A DNA stretch of 55,462 nucleotides from Bacteroidales bacterium (GTDB taxonomy: Bacteria; Bacteroidota; Bacteroidia; Bacteroidales; P3), in contig JAFXUY010000114.1 of the NCBI GenBank assembly GCA_017524785.1, positions 1 through 55,462 of the forward strand, given 5' to 3'. The notes beneath the pieces were generated by a model that searched no databases, was not told the DNA's origin, and worked only from the letters and a program-made list of their open reading frames with translations. The position numbers were made by a program, and so were the translations under genes. Within the stretch, counting starts at the first letter, position 1, and each line of letters starts with the position of its first letter. This document shows, piece by piece, positions 24,153 to 32,696 of the stretch.

Positions 24153-25151
24153 ATGAAAAAGCTGACATTATTGCTCATGGCCGCCATGCTTGTGGCCGCC
24201 TGCAACAGCCCCGAGACCAAGGCGCTGTCGAAGCGCAGCTCGTCGGGCAAGACCTGCGAGGTGCTTGTGGCCGCCGACAAAGGCCACTACACAGGCGCCA
24301 CCAAGGCCCTCATCGACTCCATCCTGCTGAGCCCGCAGGAAGGCCTGCCGCAGCCCGAGCAACGCTTCAGCGTGGTCAACGTGCCGGTGTCGTCGCTCCA
24401 CAACACGCAGATGTTCAAGATGCACCGCAACATCATCATCTGCGACGTGAAGGCCGGCAACCCCGACAAATTCTACATCCACCACGACCAATGGGCCGAG
24501 CCGCAGGCAGTGATAGACATCGCCGCCTCGAGCGAGGCCACACTCTGCGAGATGCTGCGCAAGCATGCCGACCGCATCGTCGAGGAGATATACAAGGACG
24601 AATACCGCCGCATGGACAACGTGTTCTACAAAGACCGCAACATAGAGTTGATGCAACGCGTCGAGGACAAATACGGCTTCACCCTCTCGCTGCCCAAAGA
24701 GTTCTCGTGGGCCAAGGACGACGGCGACTTTGTGTGGCTGCGCAAAGAGACCAAGGACTTCGGTTTGAGCGTGCTGGTGAACGTGATGCCCTACCGCGAC
24801 GCCACGGTGTTCTACACGGCGAAGATATACAACCGCCTCGACACCATGATGCGCCGCGAGGTGCCCGGCCCCGCCGAGGGCAGCTATATGGGCACCGAGC
24901 GCCGTGTGGCGCTGGAGAGCCGCAAGGTTGAGTTCGGCGACTCGAAGTATTGCATCGAGACCCGCGGCCTGTGGCGCCTGTTTGGCGACTTCATGGGAGG
25001 CCCCTTCGTGAGCTATTGTCTCCTTTCGCCCGACGGCACGCAGGTGGTGGAGCTGACGGGCTTCGTCTACTGTCCACGCTTCGACAAGCGCGACTACCTG
25101 ATGCAGGTCGACGGAATATGTCGCTCAATAAAATGGAAGAAAGTTGAATAG
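24153..25151 (+). CDS. DUF4837 family lipoprotein
   Basis: The 332-residue product starts with a lipoprotein signal, lipobox LVAAC (Cys17). It matches the Bacteroidetes DUF4837 pattern: a first repeat (CEVLVAADKGHY, then FSVVNVPVSSLHNTQMFKMHR) and a second half with YGFTLSLPKEFSW, FVWLRKETKDFGLSVLV, ESRKVEFGDSKYCIETRGLW and GGPFVSYCLL. Function is unknown; the protein should be tethered to a membrane facing the periplasm. The neighbouring DUF6089 gene starts inside its last codons (8-nt overlap). Confidence 0.88.
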   Translation: MKKLTLLLMAAMLVAACNSPETKALSKRSSSGKTCEVLVAADKGHYTGATKALIDSILLSPQEGLPQPEQRFSVVNVPVSSLHNTQMFKMHRNIIICDVKAGNPDKFYIHHDQWAEPQAVIDIAASSEATLCEMLRKHADRIVEEIYKDEYRRMDNVFYKDRNIELMQRVEDKYGFTLSLPKEFSWAKDDGDFVWLRKETKDFGLSVLVNVMPYRDATVFYTAKIYNRLDTMMRREVPGPAEGSYMGTERRVALESRKVEFGDSKYCIETRGLWRLFGDFMGGPFVSYCLLSPDGTQVVELTGFVYCPRFDKRDYLMQVDGICRSIKWKKVE

Positions 25152-26007
25152 GCGCAGGCTCATAGTGTTGCTGCTTGTGGCCATGGCCATGACCGCGGCA
25201 GCCCAAAGGGACGACCTGCTGGGCCGCGGCGAGGTGCTGCTGGCCGGCGGCGGCATGAACTATCTGGGCGACCTGAACAACCAGAGCGCCTTCGGCACGC
25301 CACACCTGGCCTTCGGCCTCGGACTGCGCGAAAGGATAGACAACCGTTGGGCTGTGCGCGTGGAACTGGGCTACGGCAATGTGTCGTGCGAGAAAGACTA
25401 TATCGTGAGGCGCAACCTGAGCTTCCGCAGTAGTATCTACGAAGGAAGCGTCGTGTTCGAGTTCAACTTCCGCCCTTACGGCCCCGGAGCCACCGAAAGC
25501 GTGTGGACACCATATATCTTCGGCGGCGTAGGCGCCTTCCACTTCAACCCCGAAGCATCGTACATCGACGCCGACGGCAACCTGCAGTGGGCTGCGTTGC
25601 AACCATTGTGCACCGAGGGCCAGGGCACACCGGACCACCTGGACCGCAAAACCTACGCCCTGTTCCAGCTGTGCATGCCTTTCGGCGTGGGCGTGAAATG
25701 GCGGCTGGGGAAAACGGTGTCGTTCACCGCAGAATACGGATTCCGCAAGACGTGGACCGACTATCTCGACGACGTCAGCACCACCTATGTGGGCAGCGAA
25801 TGCCTGACAACCTATGTCGACAACGGCGAATTGGCGGCACAGCTTGCCGACCGCAGCGGCGAAGTGGAGGAGGGATATGTCAACGCCCCGGGCATAAAGC
25901 GCGGCGACAGCTCGCTCGACGACTGGTATGCATGCTTCCACATCACCATGGGCATCAGCCTCGAAAGTCTCTTCGGCTGGATGCGACCGAAACGTTGTAA
26001 ACTATGA
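25144..26007 (+). CDS. DUF6089 family outer-membrane beta-barrel protein
   Basis: The 287-residue protein carries a signal peptide (RRRLIVLLLVAMAMTAAAQ). Barrel strands follow, including GEVLLAGGGMNYLGDLNNQS, VFEFNFRPYGPG, WTPYIFGGVGAFHFNPEA and AEYGFRKTWTDYLDDVST, the last with the family's TDYLDDVSTTY pattern. The start is TTG at 25144, inside the end of the DUF4837 gene. The first ATG downstream would delete most of the signal peptide, so TTG is the better choice. Proteins of this family commonly precede uppS and bamA in Bacteroidetes, which fits a role in outer-membrane assembly, though none is proven to my knowledge. Confidence 0.88.
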   Translation: MNRRRLIVLLLVAMAMTAAAQRDDLLGRGEVLLAGGGMNYLGDLNNQSAFGTPHLAFGLGLRERIDNRWAVRVELGYGNVSCEKDYIVRRNLSFRSSIYEGSVVFEFNFRPYGPGATESVWTPYIFGGVGAFHFNPEASYIDADGNLQWAALQPLCTEGQGTPDHLDRKTYALFQLCMPFGVGVKWRLGKTVSFTAEYGFRKTWTDYLDDVSTTYVGSECLTTYVDNGELAAQLADRSGEVEEGYVNAPGIKRGDSSLDDWYACFHITMGISLESLFGWMRPKRCKL

Positions 26008-26019
26008 AACAATAACGAT

Positions 26020-26760
26020 ATGTCAGCACTTGAACAGATAGATAAAAGCCGTGTGCCGCAACATGTGGCCATCATCATGGACGGCAACGGCCGCTGGGCC
26101 ATGAAGCAGAAGCACGAGCGCCTCTTCGGGCACAACAACGCCATAGAGGCCGTGCGTGCCGCCGTCGAGTCTGCCGTGCAGCTCAACGTGCGCTACCTGA
26201 CACTCTACACCTTCAGCACCGAGAACTGGAACCGCCCCAAAGAGGAGGTCGACGGGCTGATGGAGTTGCTCATCAAGGCCGTGCACAACGAAACCAAGAC
26301 CTTGATGGACAACAACGTGCGCCTACAGGCTATCGGCGACATGCAGCGCATACCCGAGCGGTCGCGCAAAGTGCTGCTGGGCTGCATAGACCAGACCGCC
26401 GCAAACACCGGCACCACGCTGGTGCTGGCCCTGAGCTACAGCTCGCGCTGGGAGATTGCCGAGGCGCTGAAACAGATTTGCCGCGAGGGCGTGAAGGCCG
26501 ACGAGGTGGACGAGGAGACCCTGCGACGCTACCTGACCACACGCAACTATCCCGACCCCGACCTGCTGATACGCACGGGTGGCGAGCTCCGTATCTCGAA
26601 CTTCCTGTTGTGGCAGATGGCCTATACCGAATTGTATTTCAGCGAACAGTTGTGGCCCGACTTCCGCCACGAGGACTTCTTCGCCGCTGTGCTCGACTAT
26701 CAGGGCCGCCAGCGCCGCTTCGGCAAGACCGAGGCACAGGTCGAAGGCCTGCAGGCATGA
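26020..26760 (+). CDS. uppS: Isoprenyl transferase (undecaprenyl diphosphate synthase)
   Basis: The 246-residue cis-prenyltransferase makes the C55 lipid carrier for peptidoglycan and for the surface polysaccharide encoded upstream. It shows AIIMDGNGRWAM with catalytic Asp21, the FGHNNA segment, YTFSTENWNRP at 63-73, and the C-terminal DLLIRTGGELRISNFLLWQ with RxGGExR-SNF-(L)WQ, plus the E-x-YF end of the family. Length is normal. It starts 12 nt after DUF6089, and its stop overlaps the next gene by ATGA. Confidence 0.97.
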   Translation: MSALEQIDKSRVPQHVAIIMDGNGRWAMKQKHERLFGHNNAIEAVRAAVESAVQLNVRYLTLYTFSTENWNRPKEEVDGLMELLIKAVHNETKTLMDNNVRLQAIGDMQRIPERSRKVLLGCIDQTAANTGTTLVLALSYSSRWEIAEALKQICREGVKADEVDEETLRRYLTTRNYPDPDLLIRTGGELRISNFLLWQMAYTELYFSEQLWPDFRHEDFFAAVLDYQGRQRRFGKTEAQVEGLQA

Positions 26761-27506
26761 GGTGGCGCCACGCCATACTGCTGATTCTACTGTCGGCCCT
26801 GCCGAGGGTCGCCGACGCACAATTCATTTCCACCCCTCACGATGCCCGCAGCGGTGCCATGGGCGGATGCCTTGTTGACGACACCGACAAGCGGTCGGTG
26901 AGCATAGACTATAGGCAGGGTTTCGCCATTGCAGGCATGGCCGACAAGCGGCTGACGATGCTGTGGCCTACCGGCAAGGCAGGCTTGGCAGCAGCCACAT
27001 ATATGCACCACGGGAACCTGGACTACCACGAACAGCAGGCTACAGCGGGCTACGCCCTGCGGCCACTGGAATGGCTACTGGTGGGCGTGGGCGGCACATG
27101 GCTGAACATCGGCACGTCGGACCCACACTACACACCGCAGCACTGGCTGGCAGCAACGGCTCTGGTGCAGGCATCGATGGCACATACGAAACTGTCGCTG
27201 CTGGCAGGCACACGGCCATGGGACGCCTCGCACCCATTCCGGCTGCACCTACAGGCACAATATGCCGCCTCGACCCGATTGCTGACAGTGGTGGAAATGG
27301 AGATGGAGGAGTGCGCCCGCCTGCGGATGGGCATGGAATACGACTATGAGAACCGCGTGCAGGTGCGTGCAGGCGTGGCAACGGCACCGCTTGTGGCCAC
27401 TTTCGGCATCGGCTTCCGCCACAGCATGTTCAGAATAGACCTCGGCGCCGAGATACACCAGACGCTGGGCATCACACCACACACAACGCTGACGCTATGC
27501 TTCTGA
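26757..27506 (+). CDS. Putative outer-membrane beta-barrel protein
   Basis: The 249-residue product has a signal peptide (ILLILLSALPRVADA) and then FISTPHDARSGAMGG, a start reminiscent of PorV/PorQ-like outer-membrane proteins. Alternating-residue beta strands continue to the final Phe of LTLCF, a typical barrel C-terminus. The frame is open far upstream through uppS. I take the ATG at 26757, which overlaps the uppS stop as ATGA and gives a clean signal peptide. It overlaps the next outer-membrane gene by 10 nt, so the two proteins may work together. It is shorter than PorV (about 390), so the family link is weak. Confidence 0.72.
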   Translation: MRWRHAILLILLSALPRVADAQFISTPHDARSGAMGGCLVDDTDKRSVSIDYRQGFAIAGMADKRLTMLWPTGKAGLAAATYMHHGNLDYHEQQATAGYALRPLEWLLVGVGGTWLNIGTSDPHYTPQHWLAATALVQASMAHTKLSLLAGTRPWDASHPFRLHLQAQYAASTRLLTVVEMEMEECARLRMGMEYDYENRVQVRAGVATAPLVATFGIGFRHSMFRIDLGAEIHQTLGITPHTTLTLCF

Positions 27507-29356
27507 AGAGGTGGTTCATAATGTTGGTGCTGATTCTGCCGCTGGCCGCCGCCGCACAGGTGGAAGAGAGCCTGGAGGACTGGCTACAGGAAGATGCCAG
27601 CGAAGCAGAGGCCGCCGAGACGAGCGACCTGATGCAAGACTATATTGCCAACAAGGTGAATATAAACGACACCGTGGCCATGGCCGAAGTGCCGTTCATA
27701 TCGCCGTTCCAACTAAAGGCTTTGCGCAACTACATAACCCTCCACGGGCAGCTGCTGTCGCTCAAGGAACTGGCGTTCATACCCGGCTTCGACAGCACAA
27801 CCATAGGGTTGCTGGAGATGATGACGGTTGCAGAGCCAAATACCGACGACGGGAAATGGCAGTGGTGGCGTGGGCGGCACAATGTGGTGGCAGGCCTGGG
27901 TGGCACCGTAGAACGGGCTGCTGGCTATCGCGACAGCAGCTATGCCGGCGACAACCTGCACGCACTGATTTGCTACAAATACAACTATCGCAACCACATC
28001 AGTGTACGGCTGGTGGCCGACAAAGACCCCATGGAGCAATGGGGCAAGGCCAACTACTATGGCTACCACCTGATGCTCACCGATATAGGCAGGCTTGAGA
28101 AGCTGATTGTGGGGCGCTACAACCTACAGTTCGGCCAAGGACTGACAATGTGGAGCGGACTACGGCCGTTTAATCTGCTGGGCCAGTCGCCCGTCCGCTT
28201 TGGAAGCGGAGTGCGGCAGGCGTCGGCTTTCTACGAAGAAGGCTATCAAGAAGGCGTGGCAGCGACGGTAGATATCGGCCACGGCATACACCTGTCGGCC
28301 TTCGGCTCGAGGGCTGACGGCGAGAATCTCGTTGGCGGACATGCCACTTATCGCCACGGCAATCTTATTGTCGGCTTCACGGGGGTGTATACTGTGCTAG
28401 ACGACAGTCTCACGGTGCACGACTACGTGTACAACCAGAACTATTTCCGAGGCAAACAGTTGGGCAACTTCGGCATGGACATGGCGTGGCAGTGGCGCAG
28501 ACTGACGCTATATGGCGAGGGTGCAATATCGTCGGAAGGCAGACCTGCCGCGATAGCCGGGGCAATGCTCACGGCATCGGGCGACACCCGTTTCGGCGTG
28601 AGCTACCGCTACTATCATCCGCAATATCACAACCTGCACGCACAAGGCTATGCCATAGGCAGCACGCAAGGCGAACAGGGCGTGACATTCGACGCAGAGA
28701 CACGCCTGCCGCTGGCAATAGTGGCTGTGGCGAGTGCCGACATACACAGCTTCCCTTCGATGCGCTATGGCAGCTACAGCCCCTCGTCGGGAACTTGGCT
28801 GAGGGTGCGCCTTAACCGCAGGTTCGGTCGCCACGTCGAGGTGTCGCTGCGATATACCTACAGACAGAAAGAGCGCAATGTGCCAAACATTGACAGTACA
28901 GTGTACATAGGCGAGCAGACGGTGCGCCGGCAGGCGCAGGGCGAGATTGCAGCCAACGCAGGGCATTGGCGGTTTGTTTCGCGAGCCATCTACGCGCAGT
29001 TCGACAGCCATAACGGAGAACCGCAGAAAGGATGGCTGGTGGCACAGTCGGCACGATACACCCATAAAGGCCTACAGGCGACAGCTGCGGCTGCATGGTT
29101 CGACGTTGACAGCTATTATGCACGCCTGTATTTGAGCGAAAGCAACCTTCAATATGCATGGAGCATGCCGATGCTCACCGGACGCGGTGTGAGGGCCAGC
29201 GCGACACTTCGCTATGCGCTGAACCGAGAATGGAGCCTCGCCGCCAAGTATGCGCTGACATGGTACCCCGGACAGGAGAGCATAGGTAGCGGGGCAGCAC
29301 AGACAGAGGGACCGCGCCGACAGACGTGGTTTGTGCAGGTGAGATGTAGTTTCTGA
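27497..29356 (+). CDS. Helix-hairpin-helix plus outer-membrane beta-barrel protein
   Basis: The 619-residue protein has a signal peptide cut near LAAAAQ. An acidic helical stretch leads to a ComEA-like helix-hairpin-helix region at about residues 50-110 (KVNINDTVAMAEVPFISPFQ, then LLSLKELAFIPGFDSTTIGLL). A long beta-rich domain of about 480 residues follows, ending in VQVRCSF, an outer-membrane barrel signature. ComEA-type hairpins bind DNA, so a role in DNA uptake is possible, but the hairpins could also be structural. Such fusions occur in Bacteroidetes. Its stop abuts the rnc stop with no spacer, so there is no room for a separate terminator. Confidence 0.8.
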   Translation: MLLKRWFIMLVLILPLAAAAQVEESLEDWLQEDASEAEAAETSDLMQDYIANKVNINDTVAMAEVPFISPFQLKALRNYITLHGQLLSLKELAFIPGFDSTTIGLLEMMTVAEPNTDDGKWQWWRGRHNVVAGLGGTVERAAGYRDSSYAGDNLHALICYKYNYRNHISVRLVADKDPMEQWGKANYYGYHLMLTDIGRLEKLIVGRYNLQFGQGLTMWSGLRPFNLLGQSPVRFGSGVRQASAFYEEGYQEGVAATVDIGHGIHLSAFGSRADGENLVGGHATYRHGNLIVGFTGVYTVLDDSLTVHDYVYNQNYFRGKQLGNFGMDMAWQWRRLTLYGEGAISSEGRPAAIAGAMLTASGDTRFGVSYRYYHPQYHNLHAQGYAIGSTQGEQGVTFDAETRLPLAIVAVASADIHSFPSMRYGSYSPSSGTWLRVRLNRRFGRHVEVSLRYTYRQKERNVPNIDSTVYIGEQTVRRQAQGEIAANAGHWRFVSRAIYAQFDSHNGEPQKGWLVAQSARYTHKGLQATAAAAWFDVDSYYARLYLSESNLQYAWSMPMLTGRGVRASATLRYALNREWSLAAKYALTWYPGQESIGSGAAQTEGPRRQTWFVQVRCSF

Positions 29357-30097
29357 TTATTTTTCGGCAGCCACAACCAGTTCGCCAGCCTCCTGGAGCG
29401 CCTTGTAGGTCTTCTCGGCAGCCAGCTGTTCGGCAGCCTTGATGGTGTATTCTATGGCCGATTGTTTAGGCTCACCGTCGATATTCACACGGCATTCATA
29501 CTCGCGACGGCTGGAGTTGTTGCGGACAAAGCTGTGCACGGTCTCGAAAGTCACCTTGTGGTGGTTCTTCTGCCCCCAGTCGATGAGCTTGCTCTTGAAG
29601 TTCCAATCGGTCTGTGCCACGGTGTCGACATCGATATAGGTGCATAGGAGTCGCTTTACAATAATCTTGCGGGTGAAACGATAGCCCTTCTCGATATAAA
29701 TGGCACCTATCAGAGCCTCCATGGCGTCGCCACCCATAGACTTGAAGCCACCTTCGTTGCCGGGCTGGTGTTCGATGAGTTCGGTGAGACCTATGCGGCG
29801 CGCCAGCGAGCCCAGACTCTTGCGGCTAACAATTTTGGACCGCATCTCGGTGAGGAAACCCTCGCCGCGAAGGGGGTATTTCTTGTACAGGAATTCGGCC
29901 ACCACGGCACCAAGGATGGCGTCGCCGAGGTATTCGAGGCGCTCGTTGTTGATGCGATGCCCCTCGTGCATAGCGCTGATGGAACGATGGATGAATGCTG
30001 TGTGGTACAAATCCGTACGTCTGGGCGTGAATCCCAATACGTTCTTGAAGAAGCGGTAGAACTCCGGCCTTTCTTTTTTCTTGCAGAACAGCGGCAC
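29357..30097 (-). CDS. rnc: Ribonuclease III
   Basis: The 246-residue endonuclease cuts double-stranded RNA in rRNA precursors and structured mRNAs. It has the signature NERLEYLGDA at residues 51-60, catalytic Asp124 and Glu127 in GGDAMEALIGAIYIEKG, and a C-terminal dsRNA-binding domain from NFKSKLIDWGQKNHH (about 165-235). The start is GTG at 30097, 5 nt after the fabF stop; there is no earlier ATG in this frame after that stop. The order acpP-fabF-rnc is conserved in many bacteria. A long hairpin between acpP and fabF is a natural candidate target. Confidence 0.96.
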   Translation of the reverse strand: MPLFCKKKERPEFYRFFKNVLGFTPRRTDLYHTAFIHRSISAMHEGHRINNERLEYLGDAILGAVVAEFLYKKYPLRGEGFLTEMRSKIVSRKSLGSLARRIGLTELIEHQPGNEGGFKSMGGDAMEALIGAIYIEKGYRFTRKIIVKRLLCTYIDVDTVAQTDWNFKSKLIDWGQKNHHKVTFETVHSFVRNNSSRREYECRVNIDGEPKQSAIEYTIKAAEQLAAEKTYKALQEAGELVVAAEK

Positions 30098-30102
30098 AGG
30101 GG

Positions 30103-31347
30103 TCAGTATTTACGGAAAGCCAGACAGACGTTGTGGCCGCCAAAGCCGAAGGCATTGCTCAACGCGAAACGCACTTCGTGGCGGCGTGCCTGGTTGAAGG
30201 TGAAGTCGAGAGCTGGTATCTGCGGGTCGTCGTTGAAGTGGTTGATGGTGGGAGGCACAAGACCGTTCTTGATGGTCAGGATGGTCGCTATTGCCTCCAC
30301 GGCGCCTGCAGCGCCAAGAAGATGACCTGTCATCGACTTGGTCGAGTTGATTGCCATCTTGTAGGCATGGTCGCCAAAAAGGCCAACGATGGCCTTGGGT
30401 TCAGATATGTCGCCGATTGGCGTTGAAGTGCCGTGGGTATTTATATGGTCGACATCGGAAATCTGCATACCGGATTCCTCGATAGCCTGACGCATAGCGT
30501 TGATGACACCAAGACCGTCAGGGTGCGAAGCCGTGATGTGATAGGCATCGGCCGACAGGCCTGCTCCTGTAATCTCGGCATATATTTTTGCTCCGCGTGC
30601 GCGAGCATGCTCAAGTTCCTCGAGGATGATGGCGCCGGCACCCTCGCCAAGCACGAAACCGTCGCGGTCGAGGTCGAAGGGACGTGAAGCCGTCTGCGGG
30701 TCGTCGTTGCGGGTCGAGAGGGCGCGCATATTGCCAAAGCCACCGATACCCACCTCGGTGACAGCACACTCGCTGCCGCCGGCAACCATAGCGTCGGCTT
30801 TGCCAAGACGAATAAGATTGAAAGCATCGCTGATGGCAACTGCCGACGAGGCACATGCTGCCACGGTGCAATAGTTCGGACCACGCAGGCCATGACGAAT
30901 GGCTATCTGGCCTGCACAGATGTCGGTAATCACCTTGGGCACCCAATAGGGACTGAAGCGTGGGTTGCGGCCGTTGGCTGCATAGTCGATAATCTCGTTC
31001 TGGAGCGACGTAACACCGCCCATACCAGAGCCCCACACAACGCCGAAACGGTCGTCGTCGATATTACGATCGGCGAAACCGGCGTCGCGTAAAGCCTCGT
31101 CTACCGATACCAGGCCATAGACGGTATAGCCATCGAACAGACGCATCTCCTTCTTATCGAAATAGTCTAAAGCGTCGAAGCCCTTAAGCTCGGCGGCAAT
31201 GCGACTTTTGAATTTCGATGCGTCAAAATGCGTTATCGAACCCGCACCGCTCACTCCGTTGGTCAAGCCCTCCCATAAGGCGGGCACACTGTTTCCCACA
31301 GGTGTAAGCGCTCCGAGTCCGGTAACAACAACTCTCTTCAACTCCAT
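30103..31347 (-). CDS. fabF: Beta-ketoacyl-ACP synthase II
   Basis: The 414-residue condensing enzyme elongates fatty acids on acyl carrier protein. The catalytic triad is visible: Cys165 in TVAACASSAV, His in NTHGTSTPIGD (about 304) and His in KSMTGHLLGAAGA (about 341), with the Gly-rich NAFGFGGHN C-terminus. The N-terminus RVVVTGLGALTPVGNS is standard. It is in one operon with acpP (112 nt upstream, hairpin between) and rnc (5 nt downstream). Confidence 0.98.
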   Translation of the reverse strand: MELKRVVVTGLGALTPVGNSVPALWEGLTNGVSGAGSITHFDASKFKSRIAAELKGFDALDYFDKKEMRLFDGYTVYGLVSVDEALRDAGFADRNIDDDRFGVVWGSGMGGVTSLQNEIIDYAANGRNPRFSPYWVPKVITDICAGQIAIRHGLRGPNYCTVAACASSAVAISDAFNLIRLGKADAMVAGGSECAVTEVGIGGFGNMRALSTRNDDPQTASRPFDLDRDGFVLGEGAGAIILEELEHARARGAKIYAEITGAGLSADAYHITASHPDGLGVINAMRQAIEESGMQISDVDHINTHGTSTPIGDISEPKAIVGLFGDHAYKMAINSTKSMTGHLLGAAGAVEAIATILTIKNGLVPPTINHFNDDPQIPALDFTFNQARRHEVRFALSNAFGFGGHNVCLAFRKY

Positions 31348-31396
31348 AAGGGATTTGACAAGGGGATTGTTGGTTTGACAGATACTTGAAAAGGCT

Positions 31397-31435
31397 GAAA
31401 TGGTGAAGCACGGACTTGCCGCGCTTCATCATTTC
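31397..31435 (-). other. Intercistronic hairpin between acpP and fabF
   Basis: Arms GAAATGGTGAAGC (31397-31409) and GCTTCATCATTTC (31423-31435) pair over 13 positions with one mismatch/wobble and a 13-nt loop. There is no T-run after it on the transcribed strand, so it is more likely an mRNA-processing or stability hairpin than a full terminator. It could set more acpP than fabF. Confidence 0.75.
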
Positions 31436-31459
31436 AACGTTCTCTGCTGTAAAGAAGGT

Positions 31460-31696
31460 TTACTTCTTTGCGTTTTCGATGAAAGCGATGGCGTCGCCAA
31501 CGGTAACAATCTTCTCGGCTTCCTCGTCAGGGATAGACAGGTCGAATTCCTTCTCAAGCTCCATAATCAGCTCAACAGTGTCAAGCGAATCGGCGCCAAG
31601 ATCATTGGTGAAGCTGGCCTCGGGAACAACTTGACTCTCTTCGACACCGAGTTTGTCGGTGATAATGCTGATAACTTTAGTTGCAATTTCTGACAT
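31460..31696 (-). CDS. acpP: Acyl carrier protein
   Basis: The 78-residue acidic protein carries growing acyl chains on a phosphopantetheine arm attached at Ser37 of GADSLDT. The motif and flanking [21 protein letters not shown] helix are textbook. I chose the ATG at 31696; a TTG three codons upstream would add MKK but gives a non-standard N-terminus. A phosphopantetheinyl transferase gene at 45682-46191 could activate it. It is the first gene of acpP-fabF-rnc. Confidence 0.98.
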   Translation of the reverse strand: MSEIATKVISIITDKLGVEESQVVPEASFTNDLGADSLDTVELIMELEKEFDLSIPDEEAEKIVTVGDAIAFIENAKK

Positions 31697-31727
31697 TTTC
31701 TTCAATTTTTAAAGTTAAAATCGAGTG

Positions 31728-31758
31728 CAAAGAAACGAAAATTTTCCGATATGGCAAC
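31728..31758 (-). promoter_or_regulatory. acpP promoter
   Basis: On the minus strand GTTG (31755-31758) is followed after 19 nt by TTTCTTTG (31728-31735), a one-mismatch TAnnTTTG box, placing initiation about 25 nt before the ATG. Confidence 0.65.
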
Positions 31759-32083
31759 ATTATTTAACATTTATCAATGCACAATGGCCTGTTAATTTGC
31801 TGATATAAAAGAGGGTGCAATTTAGTTTTTTTTAACTTTTCACAACATTATATCGTTGTTTTTTGTCATGGCAAGACACCATTTCCTGTTTTTTAGGCGT
31901 TCCTATAATAGTATTTGCATGATGAAATCATTGCCTGTTGTTCTATAGCAATCGAAGATCTTCACAAGAGCAACTGGAGGACAATGGAATCTGGCAGAAT
32001 ACTGCCAACCATTTTAAGTTGCAGACAATCAGCCAACATTGGAATAATTTATCTTCAAAACAACTTAATTCAGATATTTTGTG

Positions 32084-32091
32084 TAAATTTG
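32084..32091 (+). promoter_or_regulatory. purN promoter -7 box
   Basis: TAAATTTG matches TAnnTTTG perfectly, 23 nt before the ATG at 32115. No clear -33 TTTG is present at the usual distance. Confidence 0.6.
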
Positions 32092-32114
32092 CAATTCAAT
32101 TTCTACCAAACAGA

Positions 32115-32696
32115 ATGGCCATGAATGAACCTATAAGGCTTGCCATATTGGGCTCGGGCAACGGCACCAACGCCCAACAAATCAGCGAATACTTCGCTGA
32201 CCGCACCGATGTCGAGGTGTGCTGTATCATCTATAACAAGCGCGATGCATATATCGCCCAACGCGCAAAGAACCTTGGCATCGAGGCCAGATACTTCGGG
32301 CGCAAAGACTTCTACGAAACCTCGGCAGTGCTCGACTATCTGCATGAGAAGAAGGCCGACTGGGTTATCCTCGCTGGCTTTCTATGGCTGGTGCCGGAAA
32401 ACATGCTCGACGCATACCCAAACCGTATCATCAACATTCACCCCGCATTGCTACCAAACTACGGTGGCAAGGGCATGTATGGCCATCACGTGCACGAAGC
32501 CGTCGTGGCCGCACACGAAAAGGAGAGCGGTATCACCATCCATATCGTAGATCACAACTACGACCGTGGCACCACCCTGTTCCAAGCCCGATGCAGCGTT
32601 TCACCCGACGATACGCCCGATACGCTGGCGGCCAAGATACACTTGCTTGAGAAAGAGCATTTCCCTCGTGTGATTGACGAAACAATCCATCGCTAA
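32115..32696 (+). CDS. purN: Phosphoribosylglycinamide formyltransferase
   Basis: The 193-residue enzyme transfers a formyl group from 10-formyl-THF to GAR in purine synthesis. It shows the phosphate loop LGSGNGTNAQ (residues 12-21), the IINIHPALLPNYGGKGMYG active-site segment with Asn107 and His109, and the GITIHIVDHNYDRG folate loop. The frame continues upstream, but the ATG at 32115, with a -7 box 23 nt before it, gives the family N-terminus. The glycosyltransferase gene follows in a TAATG overlap, an unusual operon partner. Confidence 0.95.
   Translation: MAMNEPIRLAILGSGNGTNAQQISEYFADRTDVEVCCIIYNKRDAYIAQRAKNLGIEARYFGRKDFYETSAVLDYLHEKKADWVILAGFLWLVPENMLDAYPNRIINIHPALLPNYGGKGMYGHHVHEAVVAAHEKESGITIHIVDHNYDRGTTLFQARCSVSPDDTPDTLAAKIHLLEKEHFPRVIDETIHR

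Larger units (their letters stand above)
31697..32114. other. 418-nt divergent intergenic region, acpP and purN promoters
   Basis: The gap is AT-rich and carries the acpP promoter (31728-31758, -) and the purN -7 box (32084-32091, +). In between, TAGTATTTGC near 31910 is a near-match to a -7 box without a convincing gene behind it. No stable RNA could be recognised. Confidence 0.6.

Noticed and set aside
31697..31705. TTG start adding MKK to acyl carrier protein
   Set aside because: The ATG at 31696 gives the standard ACP N-terminus; the extension has no support.
31915..32124. 69-codon ORF between acpP and purN with a near -7 box upstream
   Set aside because: Composition is that of AT-rich noncoding DNA, it overlaps the purN promoter and start, and the box has the wrong spacing.
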